Position numbers and translations under genes: made by a program | Shown: one piece after another, positions 1-8,576 of the stretch | How the letters are laid out: each line of letters begins with the position of its first letter | Numbering within the stretch: the first letter of the stretch is position 1 | NCBI GenBank assembly: GCA_023451735.1 | Contig: JAEXYH010000053.1 | Coordinates: forward strand, 88,191-152,190 | Source: Pseudomonadota bacterium | GTDB taxonomy: Bacteria > Pseudomonadota > Alphaproteobacteria > Rhizobiales > Rhizobiaceae | Reading direction: 5' to 3' | Length of the DNA stretch: 64,000 nt | The notes under the pieces: generated by a model | Database searches by the model: none | Told to the model about the DNA's origin: nothing | What the model saw: the letters and a program-made list of their open reading frames with translations, nothing else

Positions 1-62
1 AATGAGGCACAACGCCATGCCGCAGCTTCAATCCAGACCGCTTCATCAAGGGCATTCGCCCG

Positions 63-692
63 TTACTTTTGTCGGATATGTTGCGCGATGAGCGCCTTCA
101 GCCAAGCCTCGTTCTTCTGCTCGATGGCATCGACAATGCGATGATGCTCTGCGGCAGAGACCTCCACCCTCGAACGGGTATGCCATTGGGAGACTGGAGC
201 AGAAGACGTACGTTGCCGCAATTCGGCAATCACGCTGTGCAACTCCGCGTTTCTAGCAAGATCCACATATGCGCGGTGAAAAGCGAGATTTGCTTCATAG
301 AGTTCAAGCATCGTGCCGGAAAAGAGTAGACTTTCAAAGCTGTTGGCTAGCTTTCTGAGAATAGAAATGTCCGCCTGCTCAGCGTGCGCGATCACTTTTG
401 AGGCGATGCCCGCCTCCAGCATGACGCGGATTTCGGCGATATCTTCCCACTGTTTCCCGTCGCTTTGATAGACATGATAACCCCGGTTGGGCACGTGTTG
501 AACAACCCGTTTCAAGGCAAGGCGATCGAGCGCTCGACGAATTTCGTTGCGACCGCGACCATAACGGGTCTCCAGATCGATCTGCTTGAGCCATGTACCG
601 GGCGCATATACGCCAGACTGAATATCCTGCAGAATTAACTGGGTTGCATCCTGTCCCTCATCCACCTCGGTTGTCGTCGGAGAACCCGTCAT
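63..692 (-). CDS. GntR family transcriptional regulator, FCD domain
   Basis: This 209-residue protein has a winged helix-turn-helix (about residues 20-78, with the GntR-like stretch RNEIRRALDRL) followed by an all-helical FCD ligand domain (about 85-205). FCD domains usually bind a metal and a carboxylic acid. Here the histidines in AFHRAY and EHHRI are kept, but the usual Asp four residues before the first His is Asn, so metal binding may be altered. The gene is divergent from the M20 amidohydrolase and ABC operon, with a perfect palindrome between them (772-783), so it most likely represses that operon and responds to its substrate. The family is clear; the ligand is not known. Confidence 0.88.
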   Translation of the reverse strand: MTGSPTTTEVDEGQDATQLILQDIQSGVYAPGTWLKQIDLETRYGRGRNEIRRALDRLALKRVVQHVPNRGYHVYQSDGKQWEDIAEIRVMLEAGIASKVIAHAEQADISILRKLANSFESLLFSGTMLELYEANLAFHRAYVDLARNAELHSVIAELRQRTSSAPVSQWHTRSRVEVSAAEHHRIVDAIEQKNEAWLKALIAQHIRQK

Positions 693-771
693 TTACCACT
701 CTCAAAGCTCGCTATATTGCACAATAAATAATCAAAAATAGATGTTGCGCAAATGTTATTCCATCAATACG

Positions 772-783
772 ATTGGTACCAAT
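772..783. promoter_or_regulatory. Candidate GntR operator upstream of the amidohydrolase operon
   Basis: A perfect 12-base palindrome, ATTGGTACCAAT, lies 25 bases before the chosen start of the amidohydrolase gene and in the divergent region shared with the GntR gene. Many FCD-type GntR proteins bind GGT-ACC cored palindromes, so this is the best operator candidate. A second short palindrome, TTGCGCAA, lies at 745-752. No binding has been shown. Confidence 0.55.
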
Positions 784-807
784 TTTGTCAACAAAAGATC
801 ACCAAGC

Positions 808-2235
808 ATGAAAAACGCCGATGCCGTGTGGGAACTGGTCGATGAGAAGACCCCCGAATATGCCCGCCTGAGTGACCAGGTCTGGGACACGCCAGAAGTG
901 AATTACGAGGAGTTCTCGTCCAGTGAAGCGCATGCGGAACAACTCTCCGCAGAGGGTTTTCGCATCACCCGCAATGTCGCGGGCATGCCGACGGCCGTGA
1001 TGGGTGAAGCCGGCGAAGGCGGTCCGGTCATCGCCATCCTTGGCGAATACGATGCTCTGCCCGGTCTCAGCCAGGAAGCAGGTGTCGCTGAAGAGCGACC
1101 AATGACTGCCGGTGGCCACGGCCATGGCTGCGGACACAATCTGCTTGGTTCCGGTTCCTTGCTCGCGGCGGCGGCGGTAAAGGATTATCTTGCCGCCAAC
1201 AATCTGCCCGGCCGCATCCGTTATTATGGTTGTCCGGCGGAAGAAGGTGGCTCCTCCAAGGGGTTCATGGTTCGCGCCGGCGTGTTTGATGATGTCGACA
1301 TCGCTATCTGCTGGCATCCGGCCGCATTTGTCGGCGTCAACAATCCGGTCTCGCTTGCCTGTAACGAGCTGAATTTTCACTTTTCCGGTCGCGCCTCGCA
1401 TGCCGCGGCAACGCCTCATCTCGGGCGCTCCGCCCTCGACGCCGTCGAACTGATGAATGTCGGCGTCAATTATCTGCGCGAACATATGCCGTCTAGCGCG
1501 CGTATTCATTACGCCGTCACCGATACCGGCGGCCACGCCCCGAACGTCGTTCAAGCACGCGCCACCGTGCGTTATCTCGTACGCGCCCGCGATTTGCCGG
1601 ACCTTCTCGAGCTCGTCGAACGCGTCAAGGATGTCGCGGCAGGCGCCGCGTTGATGACTGGCACGACGGTGAGAAACGAAATCATCAGCGGTGACGCCAA
1701 CCTCGTCGGCAACACACCGCTAGAGACACTGATGCACGGCCATATCGAGCGCATCGGCCTGCCGGATTTCGATGATGCGGATCGCGCCAAGGCAGCCGAA
1801 TTTCAGAAGACGTTCACACCGGCAGACATCAAGTCGTCCTTCCAGCGCTTTGGCCTCAAACCACGCCCCGGCGTATCGCTTTGCGACGTCATTTTCCCGC
1901 CGGAAAGCGGCGACGCATCGATCGTCGGTTCTACCGATGTCGGCACCGTCAGCTGGGTGGTGCCGACCGTACAGGTACGCGGTGCGACCTACGCGATAGG
2001 CACGCCAGGTCATTCCTGGCAGTTGGTCGCGCAGGGTAAACTGCCGGCAGCCCATAAGGGCATGGCCCATGCCGCCAAGGTGATGGCCTCCACGGCTGCC
2101 GATCTGTTTGCAAATCCGGAGCGGATCGCAGAGGCGAAGGCCGATTTTGCATTTCGCTTGGAAGGCACCCCCTTCGTAAACCCGATCCCGGATGATGTAG
2201 ATCCCCCGATCCCACCCGTTCAGGATGCTGCATGA
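808..2235 (+). CDS. M20 family metallo-amidohydrolase (AbgB-like)
   Basis: A 475-residue M20-family amidohydrolase, close in length and layout to the aminobenzoyl-glutamate hydrolase subunit AbgB. Family metal-ligand motifs are visible: GEYDALPG, GHGCGHN, PAEEGG and CWHPAAF, with a dimerisation insert between the two halves of the catalytic domain. Such enzymes hydrolyse amide bonds of N-acyl or N-aroyl amino acids and dipeptides in the cytosol. The open frame extends upstream to 742, but the ATG at 808 gives the usual N-terminus and leaves the palindromic operator outside the coding region. The stop overlaps the start of the first permease (ATGA), so enzyme and transporter form one operon and the imported substrate is probably what it cleaves. 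The exact substrate is unknown. Confidence 0.85.
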   Translation: MKNADAVWELVDEKTPEYARLSDQVWDTPEVNYEEFSSSEAHAEQLSAEGFRITRNVAGMPTAVMGEAGEGGPVIAILGEYDALPGLSQEAGVAEERPMTAGGHGHGCGHNLLGSGSLLAAAAVKDYLAANNLPGRIRYYGCPAEEGGSSKGFMVRAGVFDDVDIAICWHPAAFVGVNNPVSLACNELNFHFSGRASHAAATPHLGRSALDAVELMNVGVNYLREHMPSSARIHYAVTDTGGHAPNVVQARATVRYLVRARDLPDLLELVERVKDVAAGAALMTGTTVRNEIISGDANLVGNTPLETLMHGHIERIGLPDFDDADRAKAAEFQKTFTPADIKSSFQRFGLKPRPGVSLCDVIFPPESGDASIVGSTDVGTVSWVVPTVQVRGATYAIGTPGHSWQLVAQGKLPAAHKGMAHAAKVMASTAADLFANPERIAEAKADFAFRLEGTPFVNPIPDDVDPPIPPVQDAA

Positions 2236-2951
2236 CACAGCCTTCTTTTCTTGATCTGATTGGCAGCGGACCGGATGGCTGGGGACCGGCCCTTGCCGCC
2301 GGCGCGCTGATGACGATCCTGATCGCGCTGGCCGGCTACGCAATCGGCATGGCGTTCGGCGCTCTGGGCGCGTGGGCAAAGATAGCCGGCGGCCCGGTTG
2401 CACGCAGCGTCGCCGGCACCTACACCACCGTATTGCGGGGCATTCCGGATCTTCTGGTCATCTATCTTTTCTATTTTGGCGGCAGCACGGTTATCTCCGC
2501 TTTCGGCCATCTTTTTGGCGCAAGCGGCTTTATCAGCTTCCCGGGTTTTCTCGCTGGAGCATTAGCCGTCGGAGTAACCTCCGGCGCCCAGCAGACGGAA
2601 GTCTTTCGCGGCGCCTACAAGGCAGTACACACAGGAGAGCTTGAAGCCGCGATTGCCTGCGGAATGTCTCCCTTCATGCGTTTTCGCCGTATCATTGCGC
2701 CACTTACACTGCGTTACGCCCTGCCCGGCATGGGCAATGTCTGGCAGATCGTTCTGAAGGAATCCGCTCTCGTCTCGATTACCGGCGTGGTTGAGTTGCT
2801 GCGTCAGTCGCAGATCGGCGCAGGCTCCACCGGCCGGCCCTTCGACTTCTATTTCATCGCCGCCATGATCTATCTCGCGATCTCGACCCTATCGGGTGCG
2901 CTGCTGCAGGTCAGCGAAAAGCGGTTCACCCGCGGTGTCAGGAGGGGCTGA
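2232..2951 (+). CDS. Amino-acid/opine-type ABC transporter permease 1
   Basis: A 239-residue inner-membrane permease of the polar amino acid (HAAT, HisQ/OccQ-like) type, with about five hydrophobic segments. It carries the EAA loop that contacts the ATPase (around residue 135, in ELEAAIACGMSP). Its start overlaps the end of the amidohydrolase gene by four bases and its stop shares one base with the start of the second permease (TGATG), which indicates translational coupling. With the next gene it should form the heterodimeric channel for the substrate bound by the periplasmic protein encoded at 4485-5330. Confidence 0.9.
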   Translation: MTQPSFLDLIGSGPDGWGPALAAGALMTILIALAGYAIGMAFGALGAWAKIAGGPVARSVAGTYTTVLRGIPDLLVIYLFYFGGSTVISAFGHLFGASGFISFPGFLAGALAVGVTSGAQQTEVFRGAYKAVHTGELEAAIACGMSPFMRFRRIIAPLTLRYALPGMGNVWQIVLKESALVSITGVVELLRQSQIGAGSTGRPFDFYFIAAMIYLAISTLSGALLQVSEKRFTRGVRRG

Positions 2952-3673
2952 TGGATTTCGTGTTCCTCTACGAGACGTTCGTCACGCTGATCTCGGCCAT
3001 TCCGACGACGCTGCAGCTGGCTGCAACATCGGTGGCTTTGGGAACCGTCCTCGCACTCGGCCTGGCGCTCTGCCGGCTCTCCGGCATTGCCCCGCTCGAC
3101 TGGTTTGCCCGCGCCTATATTTTCGTCTTCCGCGGCACTCCGCTGCTCGTGCAGATCTTCCTGATCTATTATGGCCTCAGCCAGTTCCGCGGCGTACGCC
3201 GCAGCATGTTCTGGTTCATCCTGCGCGATCCCTATTGGTGCGCGATCATCGCGCTGATGCTCTGCACCGCCGCCTATTCCGCCGAAATCATTCGCGGCGG
3301 CCTGCTTTCCGTGCCGCATGGCCAGGTGGAAGCAGGGCGAGCCTGTGGCATGTCGCGGTTTCTGGTGTTCCGTCGCATCGTCATGCCGCTTGCGATCCGC
3401 CAATCGCTGCCTGCCTATTCCAACGAAATCATTTCCATGGTGAAGGCGACGTCGCTTGCCTCGATCATCACCATCATGGAGATAACCGGCGTTGCCGCGA
3501 AGCTGATATCCGAAACCTATCGGGCGATCGAGGTATTCATCGTTGCGGGCGCGATCTATCTCGCCATCAACTTCCTGCTGACGCGCATCGTTGTCCTGAT
3601 CGAATATCGCCTGAGCCCGCATTTGCGCCAAGCGCCCACCTTGCAGCCTGTTGCGGCAGGAGAAATGAGATGA
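2951..3673 (+). CDS. Amino-acid/opine-type ABC transporter permease 2
   Basis: A 240-residue permease of the HisM/OccM type, partner of the preceding permease. The family FRGTPLLVQ motif is present near residue 60 and the EAA loop (QVEAGRACGMSR) near 125. It has several hydrophobic spans across its length. The ATPase gene starts inside its stop codon (ATGA overlap at 3670-3673). This compact arrangement, with two permeases, an ATPase and a binding protein in one direction, is typical of opine and basic amino-acid uptake operons in Rhizobiaceae. Confidence 0.9.
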   Translation: MDFVFLYETFVTLISAIPTTLQLAATSVALGTVLALGLALCRLSGIAPLDWFARAYIFVFRGTPLLVQIFLIYYGLSQFRGVRRSMFWFILRDPYWCAIIALMLCTAAYSAEIIRGGLLSVPHGQVEAGRACGMSRFLVFRRIVMPLAIRQSLPAYSNEIISMVKATSLASIITIMEITGVAAKLISETYRAIEVFIVAGAIYLAINFLLTRIVVLIEYRLSPHLRQAPTLQPVAAGEMR

Positions 3674-4449
3674 CCGCAATGATACCCACCACCACGCCAG
3701 CAATCGAAGTCCGCGGGCTGCGCAAGAGCTTTGGCCCGGTCGAAGTGCTGAAAGGGATCGATCTGACGGCGCACGAGGGCGAAGTTATCTCCATCCTCGG
3801 CTCATCCGGCTCCGGCAAGTCGACCATGCTTCGCTGCATCAACATGCTGGAAACGCCCGATGCCGGCGATATCAGCGTTACCGGTGAGAAAATCGCCCTG
3901 AAGCGTGACGCGAAGGGCCATGGACATATAGTCGACCGCAAACAGGTCGAGCGCATTCGCTCCGAACTCGGTATGGTCTTCCAGAGCTTCAATCTCTGGT
4001 CGCACAAGACGGTAATCGAGAACATCGTCGAGACGCCGATCCATGTGCAGAAACGGCCGAAGGCCGAAGTCATTGCGGAGGCTGAGGCGCTGCTCGAAAA
4101 GGTCGGCATAGCCGACAAGCGCAATCACTATCCCGCACACCTGTCCGGCGGTCAGCAGCAGCGTGCCGCGATAGCCCGTGCGCTTGCCATGCGTCCCAAG
4201 GTGATGCTGTTCGACGAACCGACATCGGCGCTGGACCCGGAACTCGTCGGCGAAGTGCTTCGCGTCATGCGTTCGCTGGCGGACGAAGGGCGCACGATGC
4301 TGGTCGTCACCCACGAGATGGGCTTCGCCCGCGACGTGTCCAGCCGGGTGATTTTCCTTCACCAAGGCGCCATCGAAGAACAGGGCAGCCCCGAGGAAAT
4401 GTTCACCAATGCGCAGTCGGAACGTTTTCGCAAATTCATCAGCGCCTGA
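3670..4449 (+). CDS. Amino-acid/opine-type ABC transporter ATP-binding protein
   Basis: A 259-residue ABC ATPase. Walker A reads GSSGSGKST, the Q-loop is in MVFQSFNLWSH, the signature is LSGGQQQR, Walker B ends in LFDEPTSALDPE, and the H-loop is in VVTHEMGFA. The phrase DEPTSALDPELVGEVL and the length are typical of the HisP/GlnQ/OccP group. The frame is open much further upstream inside the permease gene, but the ATG at 3670 gives the usual N-terminus and a four-base overlap with the permease. It powers uptake by the two preceding permeases. Confidence 0.92.
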   Translation: MTAMIPTTTPAIEVRGLRKSFGPVEVLKGIDLTAHEGEVISILGSSGSGKSTMLRCINMLETPDAGDISVTGEKIALKRDAKGHGHIVDRKQVERIRSELGMVFQSFNLWSHKTVIENIVETPIHVQKRPKAEVIAEAEALLEKVGIADKRNHYPAHLSGGQQQRAAIARALAMRPKVMLFDEPTSALDPELVGEVLRVMRSLADEGRTMLVVTHEMGFARDVSSRVIFLHQGAIEEQGSPEEMFTNAQSERFRKFISA

Positions 4450-4484
4450 ATGCAACATACCCAACAAGGAGACGGGGAACCACA

Positions 4485-5330
4485 ATGACAATTTTGAAGA
4501 CAATAGCGGCCGGCATGTTCGCTGCGATAACCGTTGCAACCGGCGCTTTCGCGCAGGAAAAGACGGAAATCACCATAGCCACCGAAGGCGCATTTCCTCC
4601 CTATAATTTGACCAGGCCGGACGGCACGCTGGACGGCTACGACGTGGAGCTGGCGCACTATCTCTGCGACCACATGAAGATAAAGTGCACGATCGTTGCG
4701 CAGGCTTTTGACGGCATGATCCCTGCCCTCAACGCCGGTAAGTTCGATGCCATCATGGCCGGCATGTCGGCGACAGAGAAGCGCAAGGAAGTCATCGACT
4801 TTTCGATGTCCTACGGCAGCACCGGCCAGGCCTTTGCCGTCCTGAAGGACAGTGACCTCTCCACGATGCCGCTGAAGGATGCACTCTACTCGCTCTCCAG
4901 CAACGAGGAAGGTGCCCGCAAGGCCGTCGAGGAATTGAAGCCGCTGCTGAAGGGCAAGATCATCGGCGTACAGACCGCCTCGATCGCGTCGCGCTTCATC
5001 GACGAATATCTCAAGGACACCGTCGAAAAGCGCGAATACAAGACCACCGAGCAGCACGACCTCGATCTGATCGCCGGCCGCGTCGATGTAATCATGGCCT
5101 CTATGGGCTACCTGAAGACCGCCGTCGAAAAACCCGCCAACAGTGACATCGAAATCGTAGGACCGCGCTTCCAGGGCGGCTTCCTCGGTGCCGGCAGCTC
5201 GGTCGGCCTGCGCAAGGCCGACACTGCTCTGAAAGCCAAATTCGACGAGGCGATCACCGCCGCCAAAGCTGACGGCACGTTAAAGACCCTGTCAATGAAG
5301 TGGTTCGGCTTCGACCTGACTCCGCAATAA
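4485..5330 (+). CDS. Periplasmic binding protein, opine/basic amino-acid type
   Basis: A 281-residue SBP_bac_3 protein with a Sec signal peptide (about residues 1-23, ending in GAFA). After it comes a typical two-lobe fold beginning ITIATEGAFPPYN. The stretches LDGYDVELA, FDAIMAGMSAT and the C-terminal SMKWFGFDLTPQ resemble, from memory, the octopine and nopaline binding proteins OccT and NocT more than general GlnH proteins. It is the last gene of the operon that starts with the M20 amidohydrolase, preceded by AAGGAG, and followed by a strong hairpin terminator. An opine-like or substituted basic amino acid is a plausible ligand, but this is inference. Confidence 0.87.
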   Translation: MTILKTIAAGMFAAITVATGAFAQEKTEITIATEGAFPPYNLTRPDGTLDGYDVELAHYLCDHMKIKCTIVAQAFDGMIPALNAGKFDAIMAGMSATEKRKEVIDFSMSYGSTGQAFAVLKDSDLSTMPLKDALYSLSSNEEGARKAVEELKPLLKGKIIGVQTASIASRFIDEYLKDTVEKREYKTTEQHDLDLIAGRVDVIMASMGYLKTAVEKPANSDIEIVGPRFQGGFLGAGSSVGLRKADTALKAKFDEAITAAKADGTLKTLSMKWFGFDLTPQ

Positions 5331-5344
5331 GCTTTGCAGCTCAA

Positions 5345-5369
5345 AGGAGCCGCGGATCTCGCGGCTCCT
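5345..5369. terminator. Bidirectional terminator between convergent operons
   Basis: A perfect 10-base-pair stem (AGGAGCCGCG / CGCGGCTCCT) with a five-base loop lies between the convergent binding-protein gene and the RraA-like gene. It is followed by a T-rich stretch on the plus strand and a shorter T run on the minus strand. Confidence 0.75.
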
Positions 5370-5397
5370 GTTCTTCTCGATGTAGTTGGTTTCGCAA

Positions 5398-6072
5398 TTA
5401 GCCTTCGACCAGAAGCCCCTTGGCTTTCAGCACGGGTTCCAGATTGCTGACCTCGACAACGGTCTTGCCTGCCTTGTAGGCTGCAATGTAACCGGCTTCG
5501 GCATCTTCGCGCGCCTGTGACAGCTTTGCCGCCTCGGCAACTTCACCACGGCGGACGACGACAAGACCGTCGGCGTCACCAACGATGACATCACCGGGAT
5601 TGATAATCTCGCCGCCAACGATGATGGAATCGTTGGTTGTGCCGAGGGTTTCCTTGACGGTGCCCTTGATGCAGGTGCTGAGCGAGAAAACCGGGAACCC
5701 CAATTCGCGGAGCTGCAGCGTATCGCGCACGCCGGTATCGGTCACCAGACCGCCGATGCCCTTCGCAAGGCAAGCATTGGCCAGCACGTCGCCGAACGAC
5801 CCGGCTTCTTCATATTCGCCTGCGGAAACAACGATGATGTCCCCAGGCTTGGCGTAATTGATCGCCAGCTGCAGCATGATGTTGTCACGCGGCGAGGATT
5901 TGACCGTAAAGGCGGGGCCGCAGAGTTTCATGCGGTAATCGACCGGTTTCAGGCGTGACGACAGCGCGCCGCGACGGCCCTGCGCTTCGTGAATGGTGGC
6001 GGGCGAAAATTTCGCAATCGCCGCCAGATCCTCCTTGGAGGGACGTTCGGGGATGTCTTTGATATGTACCAT
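5398..6072 (-). CDS. RraA-like aldolase/decarboxylase (HMG/CHA aldolase family)
   Basis: A 224-residue member of the RraA-like fold that includes 4-hydroxy-4-methyl-2-oxoglutarate/4-carboxy-4-hydroxy-2-oxoadipate aldolases, class II enzymes that yield pyruvate. The divalent-metal and pyruvate site is visible: Gly94 in SFGDVLANA and Arg116-Asp117 in TDTGVRD, the G-x20-R-D pattern that separates active aldolases from the RNase E inhibitor RraA. The family's next acidic residue is Gln here. It lies 108 bases behind the second amino-acid binding-protein gene on the same strand and is probably the last gene of that operon. Its job may be aldol cleavage of a 4-hydroxy-2-oxo acid made by transamination of the imported compound; the substrate is inferred only. 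Confidence 0.8.
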   Translation of the reverse strand: MVHIKDIPERPSKEDLAAIAKFSPATIHEAQGRRGALSSRLKPVDYRMKLCGPAFTVKSSPRDNIMLQLAINYAKPGDIIVVSAGEYEEAGSFGDVLANACLAKGIGGLVTDTGVRDTLQLRELGFPVFSLSTCIKGTVKETLGTTNDSIIVGGEIINPGDVIVGDADGLVVVRRGEVAEAAKLSQAREDAEAGYIAAYKAGKTVVEVSNLEPVLKAKGLLVEG

Positions 6073-6105
6073 TGCAGGCCCTCCTCGAGGCCATAGATAA
6101 ACCGC

Positions 6106-6127
6106 ACGGCGGCATGACTGCCGCCGT
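6106..6127 (-). other. Intercistronic hairpin after the second binding-protein gene
   Basis: A perfect 9-base-pair stem (ACGGCGGCA / TGCCGCCGT) with a four-base loop lies just downstream of the binding-protein gene and before the RraA-like gene, without a T tract. Such hairpins often stabilise or partly terminate mRNA so that binding protein is made in excess over its neighbours. Confidence 0.55.
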
Positions 6128-6180
6128 CGGCAATTGTCGGATTGTGGTTTTGGGATCAGAGGGCGCTGCGCGCCGTCAGA

Positions 6181-7017
6181 TTACGGGATCGGATCAAATT
6201 TCAGTTCGGAAAGCGATACGACCTTGTCGGTACGCGTCATCTTGTATTCGGTGCCCTGACCGAGCCACTTGTCCCAGAGCTTGTTGATCTCGCCATCGGA
6301 ATCCAGCTTGCGCAGAATCTCGTTGACCTTGGCGGTCAGCGTCGGCTGGTCCTTCTGCATGCCAATGCCGATCGGCTGGTAGAGCATCGGCTCTTCGATC
6401 ATGCGCATTTCCTTGCCGCGGGTCTTCGACTCGTTGACGAACTTCGTCGTCGTCATCGTGTTGGCAACCATGCCGCGGGCCTTGCCCTGCTGCACAGCAA
6501 GATAAGCGGAAGCGGTATCCTGGAAGGTCAGGGGTTCGGACTTGTTGAGCTTGATCGACATTTCCGAGGTCGAACCCTTGGCCGAGGCAATGCGCTTGCC
6601 GACGAAATCAGCCTTGACCTTGCCTTCATCCGTCGTCGGAACGATCAGCATTTCCTTTGCGAGATAATAGGGGTCGCTGAACTGAATCTGTTCGGCGCGG
6701 CTCTGTGTGTAGGCGAGGTTGGCGACGGTAATATCGACGCGGCCGAGCTTGACTTCCGGCACGCGGGCTTCGACCGACACCGGCTTCACTTCCGCGGTAA
6801 CACCAAGTTCCTTGGCGATGGCATTGCAAAGATCAACGTCGAAGCCAGCCATTTCGCGGGTCTTCGGATCGGGCGCCGAGAATGGCGGCACATCGGCAAA
6901 AGTTGCGCAGCGCAGCTTCTTAGCCGACAGAATGTCGGCAAGTTGGTCAGCCTTGGCGGGCGCCACGGCGGCGACGCTGGTAGCGAGCGCCGCAAGAATT
7001 GCGAATTTCCAGTTCAT
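6181..7017 (-). CDS. Periplasmic amino-acid binding protein (SBP_bac_3), second system
   Basis: A 278-residue periplasmic solute-binding protein with a Sec signal peptide (about residues 1-23, cleaved after AKA). The mature part has the SBP_bac_3 layout: GFDVDLCNAIAKELG, VDITVANLAYT and QIQFSDPYY. It resembles the glutamate/aspartate binding proteins (GltI/PEB1 group) more than the opine-type protein encoded at 4485-5330, so the two transporters of this island probably have different ligands. It follows the ATPase gene with a 36-base gap on the same strand, and an intercistronic hairpin follows it. Confidence 0.87.
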   Translation of the reverse strand: MNWKFAILAALATSVAAVAPAKADQLADILSAKKLRCATFADVPPFSAPDPKTREMAGFDVDLCNAIAKELGVTAEVKPVSVEARVPEVKLGRVDITVANLAYTQSRAEQIQFSDPYYLAKEMLIVPTTDEGKVKADFVGKRIASAKGSTSEMSIKLNKSEPLTFQDTASAYLAVQQGKARGMVANTMTTTKFVNESKTRGKEMRMIEEPMLYQPIGIGMQKDQPTLTAKVNEILRKLDSDGEINKLWDKWLGQGTEYKMTRTDKVVSLSELKFDPIP

Positions 7018-7053
7018 TTGCTGTTCTCCATTTTTATTTTTTGAGGAAGGCAG

Positions 7054-7821
7054 TCAGTGCCGCAGATCAGCGAGGAAGCGCTGTGCACGCGGATGTTTCG
7101 GGTTCTTGAAGAAGTCTTCCGGAGGAGCCGTTTCCAGGATTTCGCCCGCATCGATGAACCAGATCCGGTCCGCGACGTCGCGGGCAAAGCCCATTTCGTG
7201 GGTGACGCACAGCATGGTCATGCCTTCGGACGCCAGGCTTTTCATCACGCTCAGCACTTCGCCGACCATTTCCGGGTCGAGCGCGCTGGTCGGTTCGTCG
7301 AACAGCATGACCGGCGGCTCCATGGCGAGCGCGCGGGCGATCGCCACGCGCTGCTGCTGACCACCGGAAAGCTGGCCGGGATAGGAATTCGCCTTGTCGG
7401 CCAGACCAACACGATCAAGCAGCTTCAGCGCCTTGTCATGGGCAACATCGGCCCACACGCCTTTCACCCGGATCGGCGACATCGACACGTTTTCGACGAC
7501 CGAGAGATGCGGGAACAGGTTAAAACTCTGGAACACGAAACCGATACGGCTGCGCAGCTTGTTGAGCTCGCTGGCACGCATGGGAGCGTGGATATCCTGC
7601 CCCTCGAAGCTTATACCGCCACTATTGATCTCTTCCAGCCGGTTGACGGTACGGATCAACGTCGACTTGCCGGAGCCGGACGGGCCACAGATGACCACGA
7701 CTTCCCCACGCGCCACCTCGGCGTTGATGTTCTTCAGAACCGGATAGTCGCCATAGCTCTTGCAGACATCGGCAATGCGGATCGCCTGTGAGGCCTGCGG
7801 TTCGGACACTGAGGTGCTCAT
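7054..7821 (-). CDS. Amino-acid ABC transporter ATP-binding protein, second system
   Basis: A 255-residue ABC ATPase of the GlnQ/HisP group: Walker A GPSGSGKST, Q-loop FVFQSFNLFPH, signature LSGGQQQR, Walker B MLFDEPTSALDPE and H-loop CVTHEMGFA. The reading frame is open further upstream inside the permease gene, but the ATG at 7821 gives a standard N-terminus and overlaps the stop of the upstream permease by four bases. It serves the permeases encoded at 7818-9280 and the binding protein encoded at 6181-7017. Confidence 0.92.
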   Translation of the reverse strand: MSTSVSEPQASQAIRIADVCKSYGDYPVLKNINAEVARGEVVVICGPSGSGKSTLIRTVNRLEEINSGGISFEGQDIHAPMRASELNKLRSRIGFVFQSFNLFPHLSVVENVSMSPIRVKGVWADVAHDKALKLLDRVGLADKANSYPGQLSGGQQQRVAIARALAMEPPVMLFDEPTSALDPEMVGEVLSVMKSLASEGMTMLCVTHEMGFARDVADRIWFIDAGEILETAPPEDFFKNPKHPRAQRFLADLRH

Positions 7822-8576
7822 AGCTGCTCCGTAATAGTTTTGAGGGGCGCGGCCTCGGCCGGAAGGCGGGCATTGCGCGGCCCGGCACGCCGGCGGGCGA
7901 TCCGCCGCTCGACGCTGTTGGCGACATAGGTCAGGCTCCAGCAGAGGATGTAGTAGACCACTGCGAGAATGAGGAAGACCTGGAACGGCTGCGTCAGAAG
8001 CTGGTTGTTCACCTGACTTGCCGCAAATGTCAGGTCCGGCACGTTGATGACGTAACCGAGTGTCGTGTCCTTGATCGTGGAGACGAAGGTGGAGATCATG
8101 CTCGGGATCATGTTGTAGAGCGCCTGCGGCAGGATGACGAAACGCATGGCGCCCATATATCCGTGACCGAGAGCCCTTGCCGCATCCATCTGCCCCTGCC
8201 CCAACGATACGATACCGGCCCGGACGACTTCGCTCAGGAATGCACCCTGATAGATGACCAGCGTCACTAGCATGATGAGGAAGCTCGGCACGTCGGCGCC
8301 AGTCCACAACGGGATGACGAAATAGCACCACAGGATGAGCATAAGGAGAGGTACGCCGCGGGTGACATACACCAGCCCCGTCATCGGCCAGCGCAGGAGC
8401 CGCCATTTGGAGAGACGGGCGAGCGCCATCAGGATGCTGACAGGGAAGGCAAGAGCGATTGCGAGCGCCGACAGGATCAGCGTGTTGGCCAGGCCGCCGA
8501 GCGGTCCGTTCGGATATTGGCCAATCAGGAGAAGCAGCCAGTAATCCTGGATGATGGTGATGAAATCCTGGATCAT
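7818..8576 (-). CDS. Amino-acid ABC transporter permease, second system (a)
   Basis: A 252-residue inner-membrane permease of the GltK/GlnP type. It has several hydrophobic spans, the TRGVPLLMLILW motif near residue 70 and the EAA loop (QMDAARALGHGYMG) near residue 133. Its start overlaps the preceding permease stop and its stop overlaps the ATPase start, four bases each, so the genes are translationally coupled. The C-terminus carries an unusually basic tail (RRIARRRAGPR) on the predicted cytoplasmic side. Confidence 0.9.
   Translation of the reverse strand: MIQDFITIIQDYWLLLLIGQYPNGPLGGLANTLILSALAIALAFPVSILMALARLSKWRLLRWPMTGLVYVTRGVPLLMLILWCYFVIPLWTGADVPSFLIMLVTLVIYQGAFLSEVVRAGIVSLGQGQMDAARALGHGYMGAMRFVILPQALYNMIPSMISTFVSTIKDTTLGYVINVPDLTFAASQVNNQLLTQPFQVFLILAVVYYILCWSLTYVANSVERRIARRRAGPRNARLPAEAAPLKTITEQL

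Noticed and set aside
1..62. Possible end of another gene at the window edge
   Set aside because: Too short to judge; no recognisable protein end or motif.
742..807. Longer N-terminus of the M20 amidohydrolase starting at 742
   Set aside because: The extra 22 residues do not look like family sequence and would place the GntR operator palindrome inside the gene.
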